DNA of 17,305 bases from Spirochaetaceae bacterium (GTDB taxonomy: Bacteria > Spirochaetota > Spirochaetia > SZUA-6 > Bin103): positions 1 through 17,305 of the forward strand of contig JAPPKD010000307.1 of the NCBI GenBank assembly GCA_028820215.1, read 5' to 3'. The notes under the pieces were generated by a model that saw only the letters and a program-made list of their open reading frames with translations, did no database searches and had not been told where the DNA came from. The position numbers and the translations under genes are program-made. Shown here in pieces: positions 7,862-14,613 of this stretch (position 1 is the first letter of the stretch; the number at the start of each line of letters is the position of its first letter).

Positions 7862-8644
7862 TCAGAGCGCGGCCAGGGCGGTGTCCTCGATCGCCTGCAG
7901 CGGGGTGAAGTCGCGCTGGTTCTGGAACCAGGGGCGGTCGCCGTTGGTGCAGGCGTTGCCGCACGCGTTGTAGATCAGGTACAGGATCGCGCGCCGCCAC
8001 GGCGAGATGTTGTTGGCCGAGCCGTGGATGAGGTTGCAGTCGACCAGCGCCACGGTGCCGGCGGCGCCGATCAGCGGCTCGATGCCGTTCTCGTCTGCAA
8101 GCCGCGCCACGGTGTCCCGGTCCAGCTCGTACAGCGAGTAGCCCTTCGCGTCGCGGTGCAGCTCGACCGACTCGATGAACCCGTGCCGGTGCGAGCGCGG
8201 GATCACCAGCAGCGGCGAGCGCGCGACCGGGCAGTCGTCGATGAACACCGAGGCCATGATGCAGTCCGGCCGCTCCATGCCGTCCACGCGCTGCCAGGCG
8301 CTGTAGTCCTGGTGCCAGTCCCAGCGGGCGCCGGAGCCGAATCCCTCCTTGGGGTTGAGCCGGCTCTGGTGCAGGTACACCTCGTCTTCCAGCAACTGCC
8401 GGCACGGCGCAAGCAGCCGCGGCAGCAGCGACAGCCGGCGGAACGGCTCCGAGTAGAGGTGCGTCCCGAACACCAGCCGCGCGGCGGCCCCGTCCTGCTC
8501 GCGGATCACCTCCGGCCCGGTGCGGGCCATGACCTCGGGCAGCGCGGCGCGCAGCGCCTCCACCTCCGCGGTGTCGAGGAGTCCCTCGAACAGCAGGTAA
8601 CCGGTCTCCCGGTACTGCCGGATCTGGTCTTCGCTCAGCCGCAC
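7862..8644 (-). CDS. Phytanoyl-CoA dioxygenase family protein, ectoine hydroxylase (EctD)-like
   Basis: Predicted Fe(II)/2-oxoglutarate-dependent hydroxylase of 260 residues. The metal triad is visible as HQD (His111, Asp113) and His207 in DCNLIHGSANNISPWRR, with Arg217 or Arg218 likely to bind 2-oxoglutarate. Two stretches resemble EctD. WDWHQDYSAWQRVDGM matches the pattern of its WHSDFETWHxEDGM signature. DCNLIHGSANNISP followed by LYLIYN matches its DCNTMHGSNGNITP region. EctD proteins are usually near 300 residues, and no ectABC genes lie in the window, so ectoine as substrate is unproven. The start is a GTG without Shine-Dalgarno, with a -10-like TAAGAT 6 nt upstream. It runs in the same direction as topA, 55 nt away, and diverges from the ABC exporter gene. 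Confidence 0.85.
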   Translation of the reverse strand: MRLSEDQIRQYRETGYLLFEGLLDTAEVEALRAALPEVMARTGPEVIREQDGAAARLVFGTHLYSEPFRRLSLLPRLLAPCRQLLEDEVYLHQSRLNPKEGFGSGARWDWHQDYSAWQRVDGMERPDCIMASVFIDDCPVARSPLLVIPRSHRHGFIESVELHRDAKGYSLYELDRDTVARLADENGIEPLIGAAGTVALVDCNLIHGSANNISPWRRAILYLIYNACGNACTNGDRPWFQNQRDFTPLQAIEDTALAAL

Positions 8645-8650
8645 GAGTAC

Positions 8651-8656
8651 ATCTTA
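8651..8656 (-). promoter_or_regulatory. Putative -10 element of the EctD-like gene
   Basis: TAAGAT on the minus strand lies exactly 6 nt before the GTG start, the spacing expected if transcription begins at the start codon. No convincing -35 hexamer was found. The hexamer sits between two direct copies of GAGTAC (8645-8650 and 8660-8665), which could be coincidence or an operator. Confidence 0.35.
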
Positions 8657-8697
8657 CCGGAGTACCCTGCCCCCGTGACGCATCAGGAGCGATGCCG

Positions 8698-10509
8698 ATG
8701 AGCGGACACGCCGCCACCACAGCACCGCGCGGCCGCAACCCCGGAGCGCTGGACGGACCGAACAAGGCGCGCCCCTCGGTGTCGCGCGCCAGCCTCCGCC
8801 GCGTGCTGGCCACCATCATCTGGCCGCGGCGCTGGATGCTGCTGCTCGGGCTGGTCCTGATCGGCATCAACAAGCTGGCCGGGCTGGTGCTCCCCTGGTC
8901 GTCCAAGGTGCTCATCGACGACGTCATCGGGCAGCAGAACACGTCGCTGCTGCCGCTGCTGCTGGCCGGCGTGGGCGGCGCCGTGCTGATGCAGGCGGGC
9001 AGCTCGTTCCTGCAGACGCGGCTGCTCAGCGTGCAGGCGCAGCACCTGATCTCCATCCTCCGCGCGCGCGTGCAGCGCCACCTGATCCGCCTGCCGGTCG
9101 CCTTCTTCGACGACAACCAGACCGGGGCGCTGACCTCGCGCGTGATGAGTGACGTGGAGGGGGTGCGCAACCTGATCGGCACCGGGCTCGCGCACCTGGA
9201 GGGCGGGGCGCTGACCGCCGTGGTGGTGCTGATCCTGATGCTGCGCATCAGCGTGCCGATGACGCTGTTCACGCTGGTGCCGATCGCCCTGTTCGGCGTG
9301 CTGTCGGGCAGGGCCTTCCGGGCGATCCGTCCGGTCTTTCGCGAACGAGGAGCCATCAACGCGGAGGTCACCGGCCGGCTGACCGAGTCGCTGAGCGGCA
9401 TCCGCGTGATCAAGGGCTTCCACGCCGAAGCGCATGAAGACGAGGTCTTCTCCCGCGGCGTGCAGCGCATCTTCCGGAACGTCCGCAAGTCGCTGACCGC
9501 CACCAGCATGCTGACCAGTGGCGGCGCGCTGATCATGGGGCTCTCCGCGGTGCTGATCATGGCCGTGGGGGCGTCGCTGATCCTGCGCGGCGCCATGACC
9601 GTCGGCGACTTCGTGGCGTTCAGCCTCTATCTGGGCGTGATGATCGCGCCGGTCATGCAGATGACCCGGATCGGCACCGAGATCACCGAGGCGTTCGCCG
9701 GCCTGGACCGCACGGAGGAGCTGCTGGCCAATCCGCCCGAAGGTCACGAGCCGGACCGCACCGTGGCGTTGCCGCGCGTGCAAGGAGACATCGTCTTCGA
9801 CGGCGTCTCCTTCGGCTACCGGGAGGACCAGGCGGTGCTGCACGGCGTCAGCCTGCGGGCGGCCGCGGGCACGATGACCGCGCTGGTGGGTACCTCCGGC
9901 TCCGGCAAGACCACGATCGCGGGACTGGCCGCCTCCTTCCTGGTCCCCGATACCGGCACCGTTACCGTCGACGGCCACGACCTGACGACCGTCACCCTGG
10001 ACAGCTACCGCAGCCAGCTCGGCGTGGTGCTGCAGGACGAGTTCCTGTTCGAGGGCACCATCCGCGACAACATCCTGTTCGCGCGCCCGGACGCGAGCGA
10101 GGAGGCGCTGCGGCGGGCGGTGCGCGCCGCGCACGTGGACGAGTTCACCGACCGCTTCGACGACGGGCTGGAGACGATCATCGGCGAGCGCGGCGTCAAG
10201 CTGTCCGGCGGCCAGCGGCAGCGGGTGGCGCTGGCGCGCGCCATGCTGGCCGACCCGCGCGTGCTGATCCTGGACGAGGCGACCTCGAACCTGGACACCG
10301 AGAGCGAGGCGCTCATCCAGCAGAGCCTGGCCGAGCTGATGGTCGGGCGCACCACGCTGGTGATCGCCCACCGGCTGAGCACGATCCGGCGCGCCGACCA
10401 GATCCTGGTGGTGGAGGAGGGCCGCATCGTCGAGCGCGGCACCCACGACCAGCTCATCGCCGCGGACGGCCGCTACCGCACGCTCTACGAGTACCAGGCG
10501 CGCATCTGA
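8698..10509 (+). CDS. ABC exporter, fused membrane and ATP-binding domains (MsbA/LmrA-like half transporter)
   Basis: Type IV exporter subunit that would work as a homodimer or as half of a heterodimer; the substrate is unknown. Numbered from the ATG at 8692, an upstream basic segment is followed by a six-helix membrane domain (about 45-330). The ATPase domain then shows Walker A GTSGSGKT (400-407), Q-loop Gln448 in VLQDEFLFEGTIRDN, signature LSGGQ (504-508), Walker B LILDEATSNLD (525-535) and switch His560 in IAHRLSTI. All catalytic residues look intact. AGGAG lies 8 nt before the ATG at 8698 but only 2 nt before the ATG at 8692, so 8698 is preferred (603 residues). The gene stands alone, divergent from the dioxygenase gene and convergent with the UxuA-like gene. 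Lipid, peptide or drug export are all possible. Confidence 0.92.
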   Translation: MSGHAATTAPRGRNPGALDGPNKARPSVSRASLRRVLATIIWPRRWMLLLGLVLIGINKLAGLVLPWSSKVLIDDVIGQQNTSLLPLLLAGVGGAVLMQAGSSFLQTRLLSVQAQHLISILRARVQRHLIRLPVAFFDDNQTGALTSRVMSDVEGVRNLIGTGLAHLEGGALTAVVVLILMLRISVPMTLFTLVPIALFGVLSGRAFRAIRPVFRERGAINAEVTGRLTESLSGIRVIKGFHAEAHEDEVFSRGVQRIFRNVRKSLTATSMLTSGGALIMGLSAVLIMAVGASLILRGAMTVGDFVAFSLYLGVMIAPVMQMTRIGTEITEAFAGLDRTEELLANPPEGHEPDRTVALPRVQGDIVFDGVSFGYREDQAVLHGVSLRAAAGTMTALVGTSGSGKTTIAGLAASFLVPDTGTVTVDGHDLTTVTLDSYRSQLGVVLQDEFLFEGTIRDNILFARPDASEEALRRAVRAAHVDEFTDRFDDGLETIIGERGVKLSGGQRQRVALARAMLADPRVLILDEATSNLDTESEALIQQSLAELMVGRTTLVIAHRLSTIRRADQILVVEEGRIVERGTHDQLIAADGRYRTLYEYQARI

Positions 10510-10531
10510 GCGAGCGCGGCCGGACGCTCAG
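10506..10531. terminator. Inverted repeat spanning both convergent stop codons, possible bidirectional terminator
   Basis: CTGAGCG (10506-10512) and CGCTCAG (10525-10531) form a 7-bp inverted repeat around a 12-nt GC-rich loop. The left arm contains the exporter TGA and the right arm contains the complement of the UxuA-like TGA. No T-run follows in either direction, so intrinsic termination would be non-canonical. The position between two convergent genes supports a shared end-of-transcript role. Confidence 0.4.
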
Positions 10532-11505
10532 GCGGCGCGGCGCGCGACGTCGATGAGAGCGCGGATGTAGCCGATCGCGTAGGCGCGGCCGCGGTGGCCC
10601 CAGTCGGTGTCCTCCACCATCGCCGGCACGTGGTCGGTGATCATGAAGCCCGTGAAGCCGACCTCGTGCAGCGCCTGCACCACCGCGAAGGTGTCCTGGT
10701 TGCCCTCGTCGATGAAGCACTCGTTGAAGCACGGCACCTCGCCCTGCACGTCGCGGAAGTGCACGTAGACGATCCGGCCGCGCCCGCCGAAGTGGCGCAC
10801 CGCGTCGATGACGCCGCTCGGGCCCATCTCCGACCAGCAGCCCATGCAGAAGTCCAGCCCGTGGTTGGGGCTGTCGAAGGTGTCGATGGCGCGCTTGAAG
10901 CCTTCGAAGTTCCGGAAGATGCGGGCCACGCCGCCCAGCGACGGCACCGGCGGGTCGTCCGGGTGCAGGGCCAGGGTGACGCCCGCCTCCTCGGCGACCG
11001 GCAGGATCGCGCCCAGGTAGTGCTCGTAGTTGGCCCACATCTCGTCCTCGCCGAAGACCCGGCCGTGGGTGAGGGGAGCATCCCCGTGCTCGGCCAGGTC
11101 GAAGCGGGTGGCCAGCGCGCCGCCGCGCAGGCGCTCGCGCTCGGGCGACCGCCATACCTGGTTCGGCATCCAGTGGTAGCCCAGGATCGGGATGCCGGCG
11201 CGGCCCATGTTGCGGATGGTCGCCTGCATGTTCTCGATCTGCTCGTCGCGGCCGGGCAGGCCCAGCATGGCCTTGTCGTAGAAGCTCACCGGGACGTTCT
11301 CCAGGCACATCAGCCGCAGCTCGGCGGCGTCGGCGCGCTCGCGCAGCGCCACCAGGTCGGCAAGCTCCCAGCGGCCGGTGCGGGGCAGGCTCGGGGTGTT
11401 CATCAGGAAGTCGTCGGCGCCGACCTGCTTGATGAAGGCGAGCTTCTCGTCGGTGAGGTCGCTGAACTGGCCCAGGGCGATCCTCATCTCGTTTGCTGAC
11501 CGCAT
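10528..11505 (-). CDS. Mannonate dehydratase (UxuA)-like TIM-barrel protein
   Basis: UxuA dehydrates D-mannonate to 2-keto-3-deoxy-D-gluconate in glucuronate breakdown, using a divalent metal. This 325-residue protein carries the recognisable metal-site segments: LALHPDDPP (178-186), LDFCMGCWSE (217-226) with Cys220, VYVHFRDVQG (246-255) with His249, FIDEGNQD (264-271) and MITDHVPAM (288-296) with His292. E. coli UxuA is near 394 residues, so this belongs to a shorter branch whose true substrate may differ. The start ATG follows GAGGAGG with 5 nt spacing, while the downstream Met7 has no such signal. It is second in an operon, 21 nt after the beta-propeller gene. No other hexuronate genes (uxaC, kdgK, uxuB) are visible in the window. 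Confidence 0.82.
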   Translation of the reverse strand: MRSANEMRIALGQFSDLTDEKLAFIKQVGADDFLMNTPSLPRTGRWELADLVALRERADAAELRLMCLENVPVSFYDKAMLGLPGRDEQIENMQATIRNMGRAGIPILGYHWMPNQVWRSPERERLRGGALATRFDLAEHGDAPLTHGRVFGEDEMWANYEHYLGAILPVAEEAGVTLALHPDDPPVPSLGGVARIFRNFEGFKRAIDTFDSPNHGLDFCMGCWSEMGPSGVIDAVRHFGGRGRIVYVHFRDVQGEVPCFNECFIDEGNQDTFAVVQALHEVGFTGFMITDHVPAMVEDTDWGHRGRAYAIGYIRALIDVARRAA

Positions 11506-11526
11506 GTCGTCCTCCTCTGTCGGGTG

Positions 11527-13011
11527 TCAGGCGACGCGGAACGACCAGATGCCGGCCGCGCGCAGGTGGAAGCGAATATAGACCGGACGGCCCCGCAGGC
11601 GCCCCAGGTCCGGGCTGCCGCCCCAGGTGACGGTGCGTGAGACGTGGTCGCCGGCGATCGGATCACAGTCGGCCAGCGCGAAGCCGGGCAGCGCCTGGCC
11701 GGGATACTCGGCCAACTCGACGCGCAACTCGCCGTCCGCGCGGCAGTTTACCTGCAGCTCGGAGCCGTTCAGCACCAGCTCGCGGGTCAGCAGCCAGCCC
11801 TCTCCGGCGGCGTGCTGCTCGACGAAGCGGTCGCGCCGGACGCGCAGCGCGCCGATGGCGGTGCGGCCGTCGAGCTCGCCCGGCGTCCACCGGGAGCCGG
11901 TGTAGAACAGCAGGCGATCCTGCGCCGGCGCGTCATCGGCCGCCGCCGGGACCGGATCCAGTCCGGCTGTCGCCACTCCCACGCTGTCGCGGTCGAAGTC
12001 GCCGGCGCCGCCGGTGGGCGTGAGGAACGGCTCGACTCCGGTCGCCCGCTCCCAGCGGTGTCCGTCGGTGGAGAAGGCGACCTCGATCTGCATGCGCTGC
12101 TCGTGCCGGTCGTTCTCCTCGAAGGTGGCGACCAGCCCCACCAGAACGCCGCCGTGCGGGATGACGGCGATGCTGTCGAACTCGTTGCGGTCCCCCTCGC
12201 CCGGGCCCAGTACGGTCCGCACCTTCGACCACGCGTAGAGGTCGCGGCTCTCGGCGATCGCCACGCGGCGGCGGTGATGGACGTGCCGGCCGCCCGCCTG
12301 CCCCGGCCAGATCCCGGACCCGAAGGCGTACGGCCGCAGGTAGGCCGTCCACATGCCCCGGCCGGTGTCGTACAGCAAGTTGAGGTTGCAGTCGTGGCGC
12401 TGCGGCATCACCGGATTGCCCTCGTAGGGACGCCAGCGCAGCCCGTCGGCGGAGAGCGCGAGCTCCTCGCCCGATCTGCCGGAAGGATCCTTGCCGCCCT
12501 TGTGCAGCATCTTGTAGCGCCGCGACGGATCGGGGTCGTCGCCGTCGATCACCACCGAGAACGCGCTGCAGTTGTCGTTGGCTCCCCGGTAGAGGATGTT
12601 GGTCCGCCGGTGCTCGCCGTCCGGGACCAGGTCGAGGAGCGGCTTGCGCCACGTCACGCCGTCATCGCTCTCGGCGTACAGCATCAGGTACGGCGGGATG
12701 ACGAGCTTCCCCGGCCGTCCGCCCAGCGGCGGAAGGGTGCCGTACCACATCCGCAGGGTGCCGGAGTGTTCGTCCGCCAGCACCGTCGGACCGAAGGTCT
12801 TGTCGTGCTCCCACGGCAGGTCCGGCTCCAGGATCTGGCCGTGCCGCTCGGGCGGCGTCACGCGCCGCACCAGGCCGCGCCGGTCCTCGACCAGACCACC
12901 GTGACCGAGCAGGTGCGTGCCGGGGCCGATGCGCAACGGTTCGCCCGCGAAGTAGGCGCGGCCGTCGAAGGGCGCCCAGTGCGTCATGTCGATCGGCCGG
13001 TACTGCGGCAT
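11527..13011 (-). CDS. Glycosidase-like beta-propeller protein of uncharacterised family
   Basis: About 494 residues that resemble glycosyl hydrolase family 43/32-like five-bladed propellers. Recurrent blade motifs follow the pattern S-x-D-G-x-x-W: AESDDGVTW, ALSADGLRW, AESRDLYAW and AFSTDGHRW (about residues 113-320 from this start), with LRMWYG early on. The C-terminal segment (about 410-494) shows GELRVELAEYPGQALPGF, ADCDPIAGDH and a closing RFHLRAAGIWSFRV. It is a beta-sandwich-like module often found at the end of such proteins in environmental bacteria. No signal peptide is visible, so a cytoplasmic location is likely. The ATG at 13011 is preferred because a promoter-like -10 lies downstream of the alternative ATG at 13044, and AAGGCGAG precedes 13011. 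The substrate is unknown. Pairing with the UxuA-like gene suggests a role in uronate or related sugar metabolism. Confidence 0.75.
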   Translation of the reverse strand: MPQYRPIDMTHWAPFDGRAYFAGEPLRIGPGTHLLGHGGLVEDRRGLVRRVTPPERHGQILEPDLPWEHDKTFGPTVLADEHSGTLRMWYGTLPPLGGRPGKLVIPPYLMLYAESDDGVTWRKPLLDLVPDGEHRRTNILYRGANDNCSAFSVVIDGDDPDPSRRYKMLHKGGKDPSGRSGEELALSADGLRWRPYEGNPVMPQRHDCNLNLLYDTGRGMWTAYLRPYAFGSGIWPGQAGGRHVHHRRRVAIAESRDLYAWSKVRTVLGPGEGDRNEFDSIAVIPHGGVLVGLVATFEENDRHEQRMQIEVAFSTDGHRWERATGVEPFLTPTGGAGDFDRDSVGVATAGLDPVPAAADDAPAQDRLLFYTGSRWTPGELDGRTAIGALRVRRDRFVEQHAAGEGWLLTRELVLNGSELQVNCRADGELRVELAEYPGQALPGFALADCDPIAGDHVSRTVTWGGSPDLGRLRGRPVYIRFHLRAAGIWSFRVA

Positions 13012-13034
13012 GGGACGTTCTCGCCTTGCGGGCG

Positions 13035-13063
13035 ACCATTCCATCAGCCGCGGCCACCGTCAA
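13035..13063 (-). promoter_or_regulatory. Putative promoter of the beta-propeller/UxuA-like operon
   Basis: The minus strand has TTGACG (13063-13058), a 17-nt spacer and AATGGT (13040-13035). Transcription would start near 13028, downstream of the ATG at 13044 and about 17 nt upstream of the ATG at 13011. The -35 match is strong (5 of 6) but the -10 match is weak (3 of 6). Confidence 0.35.
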
Positions 13064-13075
13064 TCGCCGGCCGTG

Positions 13076-13084
13076 TGATAGCCT
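13076..13084 (+). promoter_or_regulatory. Putative extended -10 promoter of the macro-domain operon
   Basis: TGATAGCCT fits an extended -10 (TGn followed by TAnnnT) and ends 7 nt before the ATG at 13092. No Shine-Dalgarno is present, so the message would be leaderless. No good -35 was found. The site lies in the short divergent region shared with the beta-propeller operon promoter. Confidence 0.4.
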
Positions 13085-13091
13085 CGTTTCG

Positions 13092-13647
13092 ATGGAAAAC
13101 CGGACGCTGCTCGACGGCCGGCTGGAGGTGCGCACCGGCGACATCACGGCGCGACGCGATCGTCAACGCCGCCAACTCGTCGCTGCTCGGCGGGGGTGGG
13201 GTGGACGGCGCCATCCACCGCGGCGCCGGGCCGGAGCTGCTGGCCGAGTGCCGGCGCATCCGCGCCACCGACCTGCCGGACGGGCTGCCGGCCGGACAGG
13301 CGGTCGCCACCGGCGCCGGGAAGCTGCCGGCGCGGTACGTGATCCACACGGTGGGGCCGGTCTGGCACGGCGGCACGTCGGGCGAGCCCGAGTTGCTCGC
13401 CTCCTGCTACCGGACCAGCCTGGAGCTGGCGGCGACGCTGGGCGGCGCGGAGGCGGTGGAGACCGTCGCATTCCCGGCGATCTCCACCGGCGTCTTCGGC
13501 TACCCCAAGGACGCGGCGGCGCGGGTCGCCTTTCGTTCGATCCGATCATCCTTGGGTGACAGCGCCCGGCCGCGGCGGGTGATCCTGGTCTTCTTTTCGG
13601 GCGATGATGCGCAGGGCTTTCTGGACGCGATCGCACAAACCGACTGA
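13092..13647 (+). CDS. Macro-domain ADP-ribose-binding protein / O-acetyl-ADP-ribose deacetylase-like, apparently frameshifted near the N-terminus
   Basis: Macro domains bind ADP-ribose, and YmdB-like members hydrolyse O-acetyl-ADP-ribose or remove ADP-ribose from proteins. The first frame from the ATG reads MENRTLLDGRLEVRTGDIT, the expected first strand. The rest of the domain, DAIVNAANSSLLGGGGVDGA, then IHTVGPVW and PAISTGVFGYP, continues to the stop at 13647 in the next frame. In E. coli YmdB four residues (KLAV) separate GDIT from DVIVNAAN. Here only 4 nt (13149-13152) lie between them, so the gene is 8 nt short of the family spacing. The sequence is otherwise intact, including the GGGGVDGAIH ligand loop. 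It could be a true pseudogene, an assembly error, or a protein started downstream. It is the first gene of a plus-strand operon, 17 nt before the aldo/keto reductase gene. Confidence 0.8.
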
Positions 13648-13664
13648 GCCGTAGGGAGGAAGCT

Positions 13665-14609
13665 ATGGGACAGCAGGGCACGCTCGTACAGGAACGGCCG
13701 CTCGTGCAGGAGCGGCTGGACGCGGAGGGGCCGCCGGCGGCAGCGCCGCTGCCGACGCGCCGGCTGGGCAAGACGGAGCTGGAGGTGCCGATCCTGGGCT
13801 ACGGCAGCGCTCCGGGCGGCATGGGGCTTCCCGACGGCGAGGCGATCGGCCTGTTGCACCGGGCGATCGATCTGGGGGTCATCTACCTGGACACCGCCCC
13901 CGGCTACGGCCAGGCGCACAAGCAGCTCTGCGAGGTGCTGGCCGACCGCCGGGACGAGGTGATCGTCGCCACCAAGGCGCCGGTGGACACCAGGCAGGAG
14001 TCGCTCGACTCGCTGACGCAGTCGCTGCGCGACCTTGGCACCGATCACGTCGACATCGCCTACATCCACAACCTGGGGCCGCGCGACGCCGATCTGGTGC
14101 TGGGCAGCGACGGCGCGCTGGCCGGGCTGCAGGAAGCCAAGCGCTCAGGCATGGCGCGCTTCATCGGCTTCACCAGCCACAGCCACCCCGCGCAGGCGGC
14201 GCGGGCGCTCGCCGAGCACGACGTGGACGTGATCATGGTCCCGGTCAACTACGGCGATAAGCACACCTACGGGTGGGAGCGGCGGGTCCTGCCGGTCGCG
14301 CACGAGCGCGACGTCGGGATCGCGGCAATGAAGGTGTATGGCGGCGCCACGAAGATGCACTACGAAACGCCGACGCCTGCGGCGCTCACCGTCAGGGGGC
14401 CGGTAGACCACGAGCCGGCGATGCGCTGGGCGCTGGACCAAGCCGGCGTGGCCATCGCCGTGATCGGCATGTTCAGCGCAACGGAGATCGAGCAGAACGT
14501 GCGCTGGGCGCACCGCGCACGGCCGCTGACCGCCGACGAGCGGCGGACGCTCGACCACGAGGGCAAGGCGCTTGCCGAGTCGTGGGGCGAGCACTTCGGG
14601 CCTCCCTGA
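13665..14609 (+). CDS. Aldo/keto reductase family oxidoreductase
   Basis: NAD(P)H-dependent (beta/alpha)8-barrel enzyme of 314 residues, expected in the cytoplasm. The catalytic tetrad is visible: Asp76 (YLDTAPGYG), Tyr81, Lys104 (IVATKAP) and His135 (AYIHNLGP). The family body begins at about residue 31 (TRRLGKTELEVPILGYGS). The C-terminal AVIGMFSATEIEQNVRWA matches the region that usually holds the cofactor adenosine-phosphate contacts. The ATG follows GGGAGGA at proper spacing. The roughly 30-residue N-terminal extension contains an imperfect tandem duplication (LVQERP/LVQERL) and is not part of the barrel. The substrate cannot be told from the sequence. It is the second gene of the operon, and its stop lies 4 nt before the preferred cupin start. 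Confidence 0.92.
   Translation: MGQQGTLVQERPLVQERLDAEGPPAAAPLPTRRLGKTELEVPILGYGSAPGGMGLPDGEAIGLLHRAIDLGVIYLDTAPGYGQAHKQLCEVLADRRDEVIVATKAPVDTRQESLDSLTQSLRDLGTDHVDIAYIHNLGPRDADLVLGSDGALAGLQEAKRSGMARFIGFTSHSHPAQAARALAEHDVDVIMVPVNYGDKHTYGWERRVLPVAHERDVGIAAMKVYGGATKMHYETPTPAALTVRGPVDHEPAMRWALDQAGVAIAVIGMFSATEIEQNVRWAHRARPLTADERRTLDHEGKALAESWGEHFGPP
13683..13718 (+). repeat. Imperfect 18-nt tandem duplication within the aldo/keto reductase N-terminus
   Basis: Two adjacent 18-nt units, CTCGTACAGGAACGGCCG and CTCGTGCAGGAGCGGCTG, are identical at 15 of 18 positions and encode LVQERP and LVQERL. Two of the three differences are synonymous wobble changes and the third gives Pro to Leu. This suggests an older in-frame duplication in a non-essential extension. 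Confidence 0.75.
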
Positions 14610-14613
14610 TCGC

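Noticed and set aside
6115..7908. A 597-codon open frame on the plus strand opposite topA
   Set aside because: It is composed of Arg, Gly, His and Val in the pattern expected from reverse-reading GC-rich codons, has no motif, and lies wholly over the well-supported topA.
8683..10446. A 587-codon open frame opposite the ABC exporter
   Set aside because: It is rich in His, Gln, Arg and Asp, a shadow of the exporter coding strand, with no recognisable domain.
11644..13090. Long plus-strand frame that runs into the macro-domain gene and could be read as a giant fusion
   Set aside because: The part before about 13150 is antisense to the beta-propeller gene and has no domain. Only the part from DAIVNAAN onward is real coding sequence.
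14572..14613. TTG start for the cupin gene overlapping the aldo/keto reductase
   Set aside because: The added 14 residues do not resemble the cupin N-terminus, and TTG is the least likely start. The GTG 4 nt after the upstream stop is preferred, though this is not certain.
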